From Brachypterus glaber (taxonomy: Eukaryota > Arthropoda > Insecta > Coleoptera > Kateretidae), in contig OY294047.1 in NCBI GenBank assembly GCA_958510825.1, positions 44,313,365-44,377,364 of the forward strand: DNA of 64,000 nt. Reading direction: 5' to 3'. Made by a program: the position numbers and the translations under genes. Below the pieces are notes generated by a model. It worked only from the letters and a program-made list of their open reading frames with translations, was not told the DNA's origin and did not search any database. Shown here piece by piece: positions 20,601 through 31,709 of the stretch. Numbering within the stretch: the first letter of the stretch is position 1; every line of letters begins with the position of its first letter.

Positions 20601-22420
20601 TTAATCTTGCAAATACTATGGGTACTAGGAGATCTCAGTCAGAAGGCAGAGTTTCATCTGGCAAAAAAATGATCGTTAGCGAAAAACTTCTAACTCATGG
20701 AGTCGGTAACAGAATCTGGAGTAGCTTATCAATGGAACAAGTTAACATTTTAAAAGATCAACTATCACAGATTTATAATCAACCACCAAGTAATAAAATT
20801 CGTCAACCTATAGATTATAGTATTCAAGTGCCTAAAATTACCTATCCAAGTTATGCTACTCGGTTATCGGTTAGAAGAAATTCTGATTCGTCTGAGAGAG
20901 ATTATAAAACAAACACTTCTGATTACAAAAGTTCTATTTCTACTCCTTGCTTGAAGGATAGTAAAACATCAGAATCAGAGAAGAAAATTCTGTATCAAAC
21001 GCTAAGCAAGGAAGCCGCTGATGCAATTTCAAAACGCAAAGAGCTAAAAGTACAACCAATATATTCAAGAATTAATAAGAAAATTCATAATAATCACAAG
21101 GATGAAGAAAATAAAAAGATTCAGGATGAAGTACCTGAAAAACCTTTGGTAAAAACTGATGCTGTTAATTCTACACGGATATATTCTAACAGTGAAACGG
21201 ACAGCACTGATGAATCTACCAAAACAGTTATTTTCATTAATAATGAGGATCTGAAAAAGAAGGTTGAATACTTTGAAAAAGCGCCAGAACGAAACGTTTA
21301 TACTCCAACGATATATAAGCCTTCAGATAGTCCTGAAGATACAGAAACCGTAGAAATTCCTGCTAAAGAAAATAACATCTTTACCTCAAAATCATGTCAA
21401 GATTTTAAGGAAATGTTTGGGGAGAAAGAACTACAGAAGTTAGCAACCATTCCCTTGTCAGCTACTCGAAAAAATGATTATACAATCCCAAAGCCACCAG
21501 AACTGCGAATGTTGAATATGAGTCCAGTAAGATCTACAATTTCAGCAGCTACCAGTTATGATAGCCTTTGCAGAAGTCGTAGCTTGTCACCGTTCCTTAA
21601 CGAACCACCTACCTTAGTCAAGGAGGGCAAGGTTCACTGTTTAAAAGACAGATTTGAACATTTGGAGGATTTTTACAGTGGAAGGTTAAAATTAACTCGC
21701 TCCCACAGTGATTCAGACTTAAACAGACAATTTGGTTTATCAATTCAAGGTTATGTTGAATCTTTAAGGAGGAAATATGAATATCCAGCGCATTCTGGGA
21801 GAGGAAGAAGTCGTATGAGACGTGGTGGAGTTGTATCGCCTATATCTTTAAAAGCTGAGGATAGATTCATGCCTCATATTAACATTATAAGTAAAATTGC
21901 GAGTTTGTATAGTAAGAAAACTTTAAATGGCAATAAAAAATCAAGAAGTGCTGAAGATTTAGCAAAACTACTTGGTTGTCCTGTTGGTGAGGTACATAAG
22001 ATTAGAAACAAGTTTAATATGTTTAGTCGCGATATGTCATTGGTTGGAAAAGTGCTCACTTCATCTGATATTAAAGAATTAAGAGATATAGCTCCTTACT
22101 TAACAGCCTCTTGGATGGCACATAGATATCCACATTCCGAAGATAATACACGTGCATTATCATCACCCGAAAACTCACTAGCCTCAAGAGATACAACAAT
22201 TATGCGTAAAGATCGTTTAAGACCCAAGTCCACATCCCCTAGCCGTCCCAAAACTATTTTAAAATCCCAGTCTGGGTCATCACTGAAGGACCAAGATTTT
22301 GATCCCAAGAAACATCAGCCTGTGAGTCGCTACCAGCCCAAACCTGTCAGGTACAATGAACATTGGACACCTACGATATCGAGACCTTCAGTTTCATTTA
22401 AAGGTGTTGTATACTGTTGA
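17688..22420 (+). CDS. Giant terminal exon: long disordered tail of the CAP/SORBS-like isoform
   Basis: Enters after TTTCCAG in phase 1 (G|AA = Glu) as EDEELEFYLGTQKIRPQREI and stays open for about 1,577 codons to TGA at 22418. It is Ser/Lys/Pro-rich and mostly disordered. Residues about 1-60 look conserved (FCYPVSVHPDGNTLGYYKRS), then come basic Ser/Thr runs. Seven copies of S-x-TSRPVSPxV lie at about residues 500-720, each spaced by (T)PTPPxSP or SxSAK. A charged helical stretch, likely coiled coil, follows at about 860-970 (EKAERELHSLHRQLKEDEKE). The C-terminal 250 residues look structured or conserved: LKDRFEHLEDFYSGRLKL, SRSAEDLAKLLGCPVGEV, then basic segments ending SVSFKGVVYC. I infer an actin or Z-disc/adhesion scaffold tail rich in S-P phosphosites; no enzyme domain. 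A poly(A) signal 108 nt after the stop supports it as a true last exon. Confidence 0.85.
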
Positions 22421-22550
22421 GACACCTTTTAGATTAGATATTTGCGGGCACTATATTAGTAAATATACATGTTTAGTGAACAGGCTTTGAAAGGGTTTCG
22501 ATTTAATGTTTGGTGAGGAAGAATTTTAATAAAAGGCAATCAAAACCATC
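22421..22550 (+). other. 3' UTR of the long isoform
   Basis: Short AT-rich stretch between the TGA and the inferred cleavage region. The AATAAA signal is near its end. No conserved element recognised. Confidence 0.55.
22528..22533 (+). terminator. Poly(A) signal AATAAA for the giant exon
   Basis: A canonical AATAAA lies 108 nt after the stop and is followed about 18 nt later by a GT-rich stretch (TTGGTTGTGA), the usual downstream element. This marks the long isoform's 3' end before the foldback at 22714. Confidence 0.65.
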
Positions 22551-22713
22551 TTGGTTGTGATAAATTTACGTTACTACATTTATTTTTTTTAATTGTTTGT
22601 TTCTGTAAGAAAGTACAATAGTAGTATCTTTATTAAGTAGTCTAAAGGGACTAAAATCTGCAAAGAAAAGGACCAGGAGAAAATTTTGTTTGTTCACAAA
22701 AAATTAATGCTAT

Positions 22714-23839
22714 ACAGGGTTATTCAGAAATAAGTTCTAGAAGTGTAAGAGGTGAATCTACGTTAAAAAAATATGAAAAAAAGTTCCTATAAAGGTTGGC
22801 CCGGAAATGAGCCCTAAGGGAGCAACGGCCCTCCTGAGAGTACATCTAAAAAGTAGGTTTTATTCAATATTTGCGGAACCCTATAAACCACAGTAACAAT
22901 TTTTTGCATATGCCTTAACATTGATAAAGACTATCATTTTATGTAATTTTTATTTGGTAATTTTTATCAGGGACGTGCGAAGTGGGGGGATGATGTTACT
23001 TTTTTGCCCCAAACTTTTTTAACCGTAAATTTTTTGACATTTTCTCAATAAATTATTAATCTTTAATTAAAAATACATAAAAAAAGTTACTCTTTATGTA
23101 ATACCGTAGAGCCAACCGTTTTCGGGAAAATTGCAATTAAATAGGCAATTTCACGTTCTGAGCATCAAAAATAAAAAGTAAAAAATAAACCAATAAAAAT
23201 TTGAATACTGCGGGTTGATTCTAAATTAAAAACTGTAAAAAAAAGCTCGTATACATCTATGTTCGAAAATCAGTTTTTAGAGTAACGCTTTTTAAGGGAC
23301 CATAGCTCCCTTAAAAGCGATTTGTGGATATTTGTGTATATTAGAATCACCCTGCAGTATTAAAATTTATATTGGTGAATTTTTTACTTCAAATTTTTGA
23401 ACGTGAAATTGCCCCTTTAATTGCAATTTTCTCGAAAACGGTTAGCCCTACGGTGTTACATAAACAGTCTTTTTTATGTATTTTTAATTAGCAATTAATA
23501 TTTGATTATGAAAATGTCAAAAAAATTGCGGATAAAAAATTTGGGGCAAAAAAATGATCTCGTCCCCTCATTTCGCACGTCCCTGATAAAAATTACCAAA
23601 TAAAAATTACATGAAATGATAGCCTTTATCAATGTTAAGGCATGTGCAAAAAATTGTTAATGTGGTTTATAGGGTTACAGAAATATTAAATAAAAACTAC
23701 TTTTTAGATGTACCCTTAGGAGGGTCGTAGCTCCCTTAGGGCTTATTTCCGGACCAACCTTTATAGGAAATTTTTTTCATATTTTTTTACGTGGAATCAC
23801 CTCTTAAATTTCTCGAACTTATTTCTGAATAAACCTGTA
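22714..23839. mobile_element. 1.1-kb foldback with TACAGGG ends, copy 2
   Basis: Arms of roughly 470 bp are inverted copies almost throughout: TAAAGGTTGG..CCGGAAATGAG near 22790 against CTTATTTCCGGACCAACCTT near 23740, and AGGGACGTGCGAAG near 22972 against its inverse near 23575. The centre (about 23190-23370) holds AGAATCACCCTGCAG. Same family as 1175-1910, and a left-half fragment lies near 46100-46560. No transposase. It sits between the two alternative 3' exons. Confidence 0.9.
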
Positions 23840-24158
23840 TATTATTTTTAAGTTTTAGGTTTCGTGAATATCAAGTTTATTTTGAACATAAAAATTTAAC
23901 CTTTTTAAAGCCTGTTCTTTGTTAAGTGTTTAATAAAACCTAGTTCAGTTGCTTTGTTTAATAATTAAGCATGCTAGATGAAAACTGTCTTCTGATAGAT
24001 TAAGGAACATATTTTGTAAATTTATATTTTTTTTCTATTAGACTTTTGCATTTTACTTAAATACTTTTCATTAGGAAAAGAATAAACAAAAATTTTCAAG
24101 TGACGTTTGAATCCATAACACAGACCCACAAAAAAAATAAAAAGTTTAAATAATTCTT

Positions 24159-24615
24159 AACCAGAATATATTTTACCTACGTATTTTTGGGCGCTGAAAA
24201 CGAAATTGACAGCAAAATCCTAAAACTCTTTCAAAAAAATGTAAAAGAATATTGGACGAGCTAGCTCCAGTTCTCACCTAGGTACCTATTTTGTGAGTTG
24301 TGTCTAAAGACACGTTTGATCAGAAAGTCAAGAACTATAATTTACCCAAATTTTAGCCAAATCTGACCGAATCCACTTTTCCATAAGACCAGTGCACCCC
24401 GATTCTCTTGATATTCTCTCCTCTAGCCCCTAAACCATCAATTTTCGGGAGTTGTGCCTGGAGATATTTTCGATCAAAATATAGAGAGTCAACCAAATCA
24501 GATTGAAACCACGTTTCCATGGGAAGGGAGCGAGGTCCTTTTGGGGTCATCTAACTTTTTCTTTGTCAAATTCGTTTTCAATTCCAAAAATACGTAAGAA
24601 AAATATAGTCTGGTT
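24159..24615. mobile_element. Foldback with AACCAGA.TATATTTT termini
   Basis: The left end (ACCAGAATATATTTTACC, ACGTATTTTTGGGCGCTGAA) is inverted at the right (TTCCAAAAATACGTAAG, TATAGTCTGGTT). Inside are inverted TCTAAAGACACG / GGAGATATTTTCG and CCAAATCTGACCGAATCC / CCAAATCAGATTG blocks. Related remnants occur at 3060-3935, 30300-30600 and 39175-39350. Confidence 0.8.
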
Positions 24616-24804
24616 GCGAGTAATAAACCCTACTTTTTTTGCGGGCCACTAGTAATCTTTAATGATAAATTTTTAGTTTATTTTATTTCATTTTCAGAGT
24701 AAATAAAAAGTTATTTTTATTATTTAGTAAATAACCATGTTCTTCCTTAATGTATCGGTAAACTTTCTTAGATTTTTCATTACATAAATTCATATTACGT
24801 ATAG

Positions 24805-24864
24805 AACCAGAACCTCCAGCGCCTCCACCAAAGAACCTTCTCAGCACAAGAAGTCAAGAACCAG
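24805..24864 (+). CDS. 60-nt proline-rich exon of the short isoform
   Basis: An ACGTATAG acceptor and a GTACAG donor. Entering in phase 1 from the 15795 donor it reads EPEPPAPPPKNLLSTRSQEP and leaves in phase 1 (G). The PEPPAPPPKN run is a typical SH3-binding or linker sequence and fits a multi-SH3 adaptor. Its phase equals that of the 17688 exon, so the giant exon can be skipped as a unit. The next exon was not found in the remaining 39 kb. Confidence 0.75.
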
Positions 24865-24946
24865 GTACAGTTACTTTTCTATATTTCTAATGCACTGTTT
24901 TGTCCTGCACTAATTTAATTTAAGAGAAATGTTATTGCCATCAATA

Positions 24947-25025
24947 ATAATTAATAATTAATTATATTAGTTATAATTAATAATTAATTATATTAGTTAT
25001 AATTAATAATTAATTATATTAATTA
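24947..25025. repeat. Three copies of a 26-bp AT repeat
   Basis: ATAATTAATAATTAATTATA followed by TTAGTT repeats with period 26, about 3 copies, immediately before a MITE. Confidence 0.85.
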
Positions 25026-25029
25026 TATA

Positions 25030-25236
25030 CAGTGCGATTATAAAGTGCCGAACAGTTTGAAAAGAAAATACTCTTCGTTTGAAGCCACGCCTCTGTTAGT
25101 TGTGCACGACAAGCCCATGTGATTGCTACGTACAACAGCTCGGTGGCCAGTAAAACGCACCCAGCTTTCTTGCATTTTACTCATCGCTAATGCCTGTTTT
25201 GCATTAAAAAGTGTTCGGCATTTTATAATCGCACGG
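25030..25236. mobile_element. 207-bp MITE with CAGTGCGATTATAAA ends
   Basis: CAGTGCGATTATAAAGTGCC at the left is inverted at the right as GGCATTTTATAATCGCACGG, with TA flanking both sides. The interior is GC-richer (GAAGCCACGCCTC, GTACAACAGCTCGG). Non-coding. Confidence 0.8.
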
Positions 25237-25554
25237 TATAATTATAATTATTAAATTGTAATTAGTTAACAATTATAAGCGAATTATAACTAAGGTTATC
25301 TCAAAGCTTCTGTTTATGAAGTTAAAATTATTTTAAGTATGAAAGTATTTGTACCCCAGGAAAGTTGCCTATGATTTTAAAAAGAACTCATAAACGTCTA
25401 TCATCTTAGTTATTGAGGGCATTGTGATATTTCAGAAAGAAAAACTGTGGACTTAGTTACCTACTGTTTCGACCTCACTTGGTCTCATCAGTACAGTATG
25501 TTTCTTGTATTAAAACATTTTTCAAGCTGTTTTTTTAACATTAATATGTTTAAG

Positions 25555-25960
25555 ACGGGGGGTAGAGGGCTGAAACCGTTACGAAAAAAAAAAACCGTTC
25601 TGAAAAAAAAAAACGTTACGAAAAAAACCGTTACGAAAAAGTGTCCCAAAATATGTGACGCTCGCATTGAGTTCTCGGCTGGGATTATTGTTGATATCGT
25701 AAGCGTCACATAAATTTAAAGTTCTCGGATGGGATCATTGAGTTTTCGACTGGGATCATTGTTAAATACGTTCTACTGTACAAGTAAAACAAAACCCTGA
25801 TAACAATAATATGTGATGCTTACGATATCAACGAAGTTCTCGGCTGGTATCATTGAGTTCTCGGCTGGAATCATTGTTGTTATGTGACGCAAACGTGTGC
25901 TAAAATTATGTGACGCAAAAGTGTCCCAAAATTATGTGACGATCCTAGCCGAAAAAAAAA
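25555..25960. repeat. Cluster of short repeats: GTTCTCGGCTGGGATCATT and ATATGTGACGC
   Basis: An A-rich array of CCGTTACGAAAAAA units (25580-25640) is followed by five or more copies of GTTCTCGG.TGG.ATCATT and several of TATGTGACGC/GTGTCCCAAAAT. The block TTACGATATCAAC appears inverted (GTTGATATCGTAAG at 25692, CTTACGATATCAAC at 25818). It looks like the interior of an unknown element. Open frames through it differ between units and are not conserved. Confidence 0.65.
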
Positions 25961-25989
25961 TCTCTTTAGGCACAGATTTTTTTAATATT

Positions 25990-26365
25990 TATCTATAGTT
26001 GGTTTCACATTTATAGTAGAATATTTACATTTAAAACATATTAATGTGAGACAGGGACGTAATTAAATTTTATTATAATAAACACGTATTTATCTTTATA
26101 TAGCTCGATACACAGAACACAAATAAAACAAATTAAAGCCGTTCCAGTAAATATTTATTGCTACAAATGCCTTGTGGGCGTGGCTAAATCTTTTGTTAAA
26201 TATAATTGGATAGGGTTGAACGTTAATTGGCTCAGTCAGTCCACGTGTACTCGATAAAAATACATTAGTTTAAATGAGTCTAAAATTCTGCTACGTCCCG
26301 ATTGGACGAACAGTTTGACACGCGCCGGATGAAAATAATCGCTGTTAAAAAAAATCTCTTATAAC
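25990..26365 (+). repeat. About 370-bp dispersed repeat R4, copy 1
   Basis: Matches 29085-29460 along its length: CACATTTATAGTAGAAT, AATGTGAGACAGGGACGTAA, CAAATGCCTTGTGGG, GATTGGACGAACAGTTTGAC and AATAATCGCTGTTAAAAAAA. Non-coding. Same orientation in both copies. Confidence 0.85.
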
Positions 26366-26915
26366 TCTGGATAGACAATAATAATATCAATGATTACTGT
26401 TAAAAACCCTGAAGCATGAAACTAAGGCTATTAAAAGTTAGAGAAATTACTATAAACAAATTATAAATAAAATATTTTTATTGTTTGCATTAAAGCGATG
26501 TCGCGAAATGTTGTTAGCTCTGCTAACAATGCTCAATTTTAACAACCTAATGATTTCCAGGAAAAAGGAACGATTAAAATCAGACTATATACGTAGCATT
26601 AAAATGAAATGTATACTAACCTTCTTATTTTGTAAAATAGATTTATCATTTTTTACTGTTGCATGTCGCTACAATATGATTTATGAGTCTTATTATCATT
26701 TTAAACAAAACTCCTTTAAACAAGCTTTTAGAGAATTATTTGCGGTAGAACATATGTAGCTTCATGAGCGTAAACACGTATAATGCTAAAATTATGATGT
26801 ATTGACAGAAAATGAATTGAAGGATTCTAGAGTTATTTTATTTAAAATTTCTAATAAAAGCACCATATATTGTATAAAATATACTTTTCAGCATAATATG
26901 GCATTGCAATCCTTA

Positions 26916-27366
26916 CAGGTCCCTCAAAAAAATAAAAATCTTTTGTAAAAAAACAGGCCCCTCAAAAAAAAAATCTTTTGTAAAAAACTTTTTTTGATCG
27001 GACTTTTAGTTGTAGAGACAACACAGCCACACAAAATTGACTAGTCAATCCCTCTGTATTTTGAGCCGCTGAATCCGAATCTGAGGTCGGAATTTGAAAG
27101 TTAGCTCCCATTTTCAACATAACCTCAAAAAAACATACTTTTCGCAATGATATGATATGTTTTTTGAGGTTATGGTAAAAATGAGAGCTAACTTTTAAAT
27201 TTCGACATCAGATTCGGATTGAGCGGCTCAAAATACATAGGAATTGACTAGTCAAGTCCGTCGGAGATGCTACTTTTTTAATTTTGTGTGGTTGTTATCT
27301 CTGCAACTAAAAGTCCGATCAAAAAAAGTTTTTTACAAAAGATTTTTATTTTTTTAAGGGGAGTTA
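26916..27366. mobile_element. Foldback element with CCCCTCAAAAAAA arms
   Basis: Arms contain AAATCTTTTGTAAAAAACTT, GATCGGACTTTTAGTTG, AATTGACTAGTCAA, a GCCGCTGAATCCGAATCTGA motif and TAACCTCAAAAAAACATA, all inverted after the centre at about 27150. A 50-bp partial direct duplication lies at the left end. Non-coding. Confidence 0.85.
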
Positions 27367-27949
27367 AATAACAGTAAAAAATATATGTTTGTACTTAAAA
27401 AAACAAAGTTGACCTTGAAATGACCTTGAAAACGTAAATATCCGTAAAAAATAAATACGCCATTTTGTTTCCACCATTAAAATAAACAAATTTTGTCCGA
27501 CATTTTTTTTTCTAAAATGCATAGTATTTGAGATATTTGAAAGTTTCAGGTTAAAAAAAACACCCGGTATATTTAGCCATTAATGTATTTGAGAATAATG
27601 ACAAACCTACGAAGGAAGTTGATTAAATTTAGTTCACCTATTTTATTGTAGCCTTGCAGATTTGCGTTGGGATACTGGTATTGAAAAGAGAACACATTTA
27701 AAAAAGCTTTATATAAAATTCCGAGTTAGTTTGGTGGTAATAATTGGGTAAACCATCCATAACAAAACGCAATATATGTATAAAGAACAAAAAAAATCTT
27801 TAAATTGCTTGTTTTTGCCTGATTTCCACTTTAAATCAAATTTCCAAAAAAAAAATAATGAAATAATCATGCGCAGTATACATATTTCTAGTTATTCCGT
27901 TAATTATACCCAAGCATACACACTGTAGAGTTAAAATAATTATATTTTT
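27367..27949. other. Intergenic or intronic AT-rich sequence
   Basis: Includes a block of GACCTTGAAATGACCTTGAA and an ACACCCGGTATAT terminus near 27560-27575 that resembles a foldback end. No exon seen. Confidence 0.45.
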
Positions 27950-28525
27950 TCACTAATAGCTTTAGAACATACCATTATTTATCATATTTTCAGACTGTGA
28001 AATCAATTTTCTTCACATATAGCAATAATTTTTTCTCTCCTAGTAAGAGTAAATTTTATAAACAATTTATTTCTGTCACTTTAAATGTTTCAGTTCTTTG
28101 TGCAATTTTTACTAATTAAACCCAAGAAAATAGCTTTAAATAACTTTTTATTTATTAAATATAATTAATTATAATTATTACCAATTAATACAATCAATAA
28201 TTATAAATATTATGAAATTTTTTTTAAAAACGTATATTTTTAAACGTCAGTTCAAAGTATTTATTTGAGCAAATGTCATTGATCATGGCTACTTGATTTT
28301 TATGAAAATTTCAAGAAATATCATTTCTGTTAATAATTTATTTTATTATTTGAATAAAAATAGTTAAATAGTGATAGTAGTGAAAAATCTAATATATAAA
28401 CTACGGCAGAGAAGACTATAATAACCTCGCACTCTTAAATCCCTCGCTGCTACGCAGCTCGGGATTTAATATGCTCGGCTATAAAAAATGTCTTCTCTAC
28501 CTTGGTATATAATTACTATTCTGGT
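27950..28525 (+). mobile_element. Dispersed repeat R2, copy B (full length)
   Basis: The best-preserved copy: TTCACTAATAGCTTTAGAAC at the left, GCTGCTACGCAGCTCGGG and TCTTCTCTACCTTGGTATAT at the right. The 28410-28510 segment forms a hairpin, GCAGAGAAGAC with GTCTTCTCTACC. See 15040 and 44852 for the other copies. Confidence 0.85.
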
Positions 28526-29084
28526 TAATTTTTGCATTAATAAAGCTTGAATTAGTACGTAAAGGGAATATGTTAAGGACAATGCATCGCGATGGCAGGT
28601 AAACTTAACTTTTCGGCGTAGTTATAATTATTTATTCCATTTTGGATAATAACGTCCAATCCTTGTCGGTCTTATAAATTCCCCTTGTCACATACACTAT
28701 CGATTGTTTTGGAAAATGGGGTAGTCAATAATGTTAGCAGGCCTGCTATTATACCTTGAAGAAATTGGTATCAGGATCAGTCTAGCAGGAGAAATGATCG
28801 CAATAAATCCTGCTTATACGGCAAATAATGTGCGTGCATTGGGTTGCTCCATATTATACGCACATTCGGTAATTTTATAGTGTACGGTAAATCTTGTATA
28901 AGTGATGAAGGACTAAATCGTTTTGCGAGGTAATTATTTTAAATTAAACAAGGTTGAACCAGCTATGCATTTTATAATATACTCTTCGTATGTAATTTAT
29001 AAATAGGCTACGGACGGAAAGTAATAAGTCCAAATGTCGTCAGCCACGCTTCAATTAACACGAATTTGATACATTTTGAGAATA
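28526..29084. other. Unassigned moderate-GC segment
   Basis: About 28550-28960 is less AT-rich than its surroundings (for example GTCTAGCAGGAGAAATGATC, CGTGCATTGGGTTGC) and has no repeat partner in the window. I find no conserved frame; frames on either strand have stops. It could be old transposon sequence. Confidence 0.35.
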
Positions 29085-29460
29085 TAGTTGCTCACATTTA
29101 TAGTAGAATGTTTACATTTTAAACAGATTAATGTGAGACAGGGACGTAATTAAATGTTATTATATTAAATACGTATTTATCTTATATAGCTCGACGCACA
29201 GAACACAAATAAAACAAATTAAAGCCGGCCCAGTAAAAATTTATTTCTACAAATGCCTTGTGGGTGTGGCTAAATCTTTTGTGAAATATGATTGGATAGG
29301 GTCGAACGTTAACTGGCTAGAATCAGTGTACGTGAACTGAATAAAAATACGTTAGTTTATATGAGTCTAAAATTATGCAACGTCCTGATTGGACGAACAG
29401 TTTGACACGTGCCAAATAAAAATAATCGCTGTTAAAAAAAATCTATTATAACTGTTAGTC
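29085..29460 (+). repeat. Dispersed repeat R4, copy 2
   Basis: Same as 25990-26365, with scattered substitutions and small indels. Confidence 0.85.
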
Positions 29461-29527
29461 CAGTCAAATAACGAGAAATTTCTATGTTAAATTGCAATAA
29501 ATGTACACGGGCTGATATTTTAAAGGG

Positions 29528-30278
29528 TAGTAGTGGTTAGTAACAGAACACTCATATTAGTTTTTCACCAGGTGATTTGCGTAAGGGGTGTCCGCTATAT
29601 TAAATTTTCGGGATGAGTGCGGTTATCTCGCTAGGTATTACGATAAAAATTCATATAACCAAGGATAAAATTTCCAACAATTTTTGTTTAAATCATTTTT
29701 TTAATATATTAATAAGAATCGAGCTATAAATATTCAAAAATTGCCATGTTGGGGGTGAAATTGTTTTTTTCGATTTTTAAGCCAAATTATTCATCGGAGG
29801 ATAAAGTCCAAACCAAGCAAACTTGTAGCTCTTGAAATTCTCTACAAGTTTTATACATTATGCATTTTCATAAGTATTTTGTTAAGGTTACAGTGGCGCT
29901 GAAAGTCGAGTTGCGCCCTCTGTAACCGTATCAAAGTGCCTATGAAAATTTATAATATAGGAAACTTATAGATAATTTCAAGTGCTACAAGTTTGCTCAT
30001 AACCACTTTTATCGTCCGATGAATAATTTGGCTGAAAAAAGAAAAAAAAACAATTTCACCTCCAACATGGCTCTTTTTAAATTAACTCGATTGTTATTAG
30101 TATATTGAAAAAATTATCCAAACAAAAATTGTTGGAAATTTCCTCCTTAACAAAATTTGTTATATGCATTTTTATCCTAAGATGCATATTAAGCAACTCA
30201 TCAAGATAACGGACACCCCTTACGCAAATCACCCGGTCAAAAACTAACAGGAGTGTTCTGTTACCATCCACTACTGGA
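29528..30278. mobile_element. 750-bp foldback with TAGTAGTGG ends
   Basis: TAGTAGTGGTTAGTAACAGA at the left is inverted at the right as TCTGTTACCATCCACTACT. Matching inner blocks are GATTTGCGTAAGGGGTGTCC / GGACACCCCTTACGCAAATC, CCAACAATTTTTGTTT / AAACAAAAATTGTTGG, and ATTATTCATCGGAGGATAAA / TTTATCGTCCGATGAATAAT. The centre is near 29910 with GTTACAG/CTGTAAC arms. Non-coding. Confidence 0.85.
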
Positions 30279-30678
30279 CTATATACCAAAGTAATAGAAA
30301 CCCTCTACATAAAATTATGACTCCCGAGGAATTCATAAGTCTATTAAGTATAACTTGCAGTAAAAATAGTTGCTCTAATGTTAAACGTTTCCGAGATACA
30401 GCCCATTAATTCATGAAATACAAGGAAAAACAGACCTGTTTATAAACGGATATTGCACCAAAACGGTTGTTCAGCCGAAGGTGTTACCCGGTCAGTTTTG
30501 TTTAGGGAACATATCAAAATTTCAGCCAAATCCGTATCATTTTCCTTAGTAAATGAGCGGGGTCCTTTGCTTAAAAGTTTTTCCTGTCAAAGCTAAGAGT
30601 GTTCCTCATGTAATAATGCAGGTATTTCTTACATAACGATTCATTAATAATGAATAAATGTCTTTTCTAACTGATACA
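30279..30678. other. Unassigned sequence with foldback remnants
   Basis: Contains AGCCAAATCCGTATCATTTT and GAGCGGGGTCCTTTG, echoing blocks of the 24159-24615 family, so probably a decayed member. Confidence 0.4.
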
Positions 30679-31709
30679 CACAGAGGAAAAAATCTCGTAT
30701 GAAGTATTTGTGATACTTGTTTATTTGTGAGATTGTTTTAGATACTTGTTGCAAGTAAAAAAATAATTTGTTTCAAGTTTAATTAGTACTTGTTTCCAAT
30801 AAGTTAGTATTAGTACTATATTTCATTATTTTTAGTATTTTAAATGCTCAGTTTAAATATCGACTTGTACATTTCCAAACATCGTAGCTCAAAAAAATCT
30901 ATTTTCGTATCCTTGAACTAATTAACTGCATGATGAATGATAATATACAGGGTGGTCCAACGAAAACTTGACATGGGGATTTTTGGCGTAGATGTAAAAA
31001 AAAACGCTCGGACACGTCAATTTTAGTTTGAAGGGGGACAATTTTTTCCTATTTGCAATATCCTCACGCCAACCCCCGGGCAGTGAGGTGAACAACCCCT
31101 AAAATTTGAATAGGGAAAAGGGGTCGAGTCATACATCATTAGAAAGCTCTTTTAATTCTCTAAACAGTGGTATACGGCTTTTTAAATTTAATTGAACCGT
31201 TTTCAAAAAAATGGATTTTTAATTTCGGAAATTTAGATACATTTAATCATAGTACATGCTCGAAATGTTCACCTCCAGCTTCAAACTGAAACCTTCAATG
31301 CAATGGTACAAATTTTGCTGAAAACTTTCTCGCACATTTTGGAGCATTTCTATGCTAATTCAGCGACATTCGTTTGCGATTCGTTGATGTAAATCTTCCA
31401 ATGGAGCAGGAGGGTTAAAATAAAATCTGCTTTTCGAATGACCCCACAAGTTTTAGGGAGAAAAGTCTGGTGATCGTGGAGCCATTCTATGGAGCCTCTC
31501 CTCCCGAACCACTGATTCGGGAAGTGTTGATCCAAATACTGACGAACAGGCAGAGTCAAATAAACTATTTTGTCCCATTAATAAATTATTTTGAAACTTA
31601 AATATTTGTTCACATGAACTAAATATTTATTTGACTCAAATAAAATTTGTTATTCACAACCAAATAATTTAATTGGTCATATCCAAATAAATCCTTTTTA
31701 TCAGTGCAT
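30679..31709. mobile_element. Possible outer element with CACACAGAGGAAAAAA ends, hosting a transposon relic
   Basis: A CACACAGAGGAAAAAA start and an inverse-like TCCTTTTTATCAGTG end resemble the CACTGA/CACTCAGAGAAAAA termini of the elements at 48792-49628 and 57974-58461. Subterminal TATTTGTGATACTTG / CAAATATTTG-type repeats are present. The interior is occupied by a mariner-like relic (30946-31559). The right boundary is uncertain. Confidence 0.4.
30946..31559 (-). pseudogene. Decayed mariner-like transposase (C-terminal part) with one terminus
   Basis: On the - strand, 31559 to about 31350 reads VRQYLDQHFPNQWFGRRGSI then EWLHDH, which I recognise as the segment before the last catalytic Asp in transposases of the type that carry an N-terminal DUF4817 helix-turn-helix (family form: WIGRRGPIEWPPRSPDLTPLD). 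Frameshifts follow. PPAPLEDLHQRIANECR and, after a stop, an LYHCIE...GGEHFEHVL-like tail extend to about 31250. The left terminus ACAGGGTGGTCC lies at 30947. The N-terminal half is missing, so the element is dead. Confidence 0.75.

Noticed and set aside
24353..24550. 65-codon - strand frame
   Set aside because: Lies wholly inside the inverted arms of the 24159-24615 foldback.
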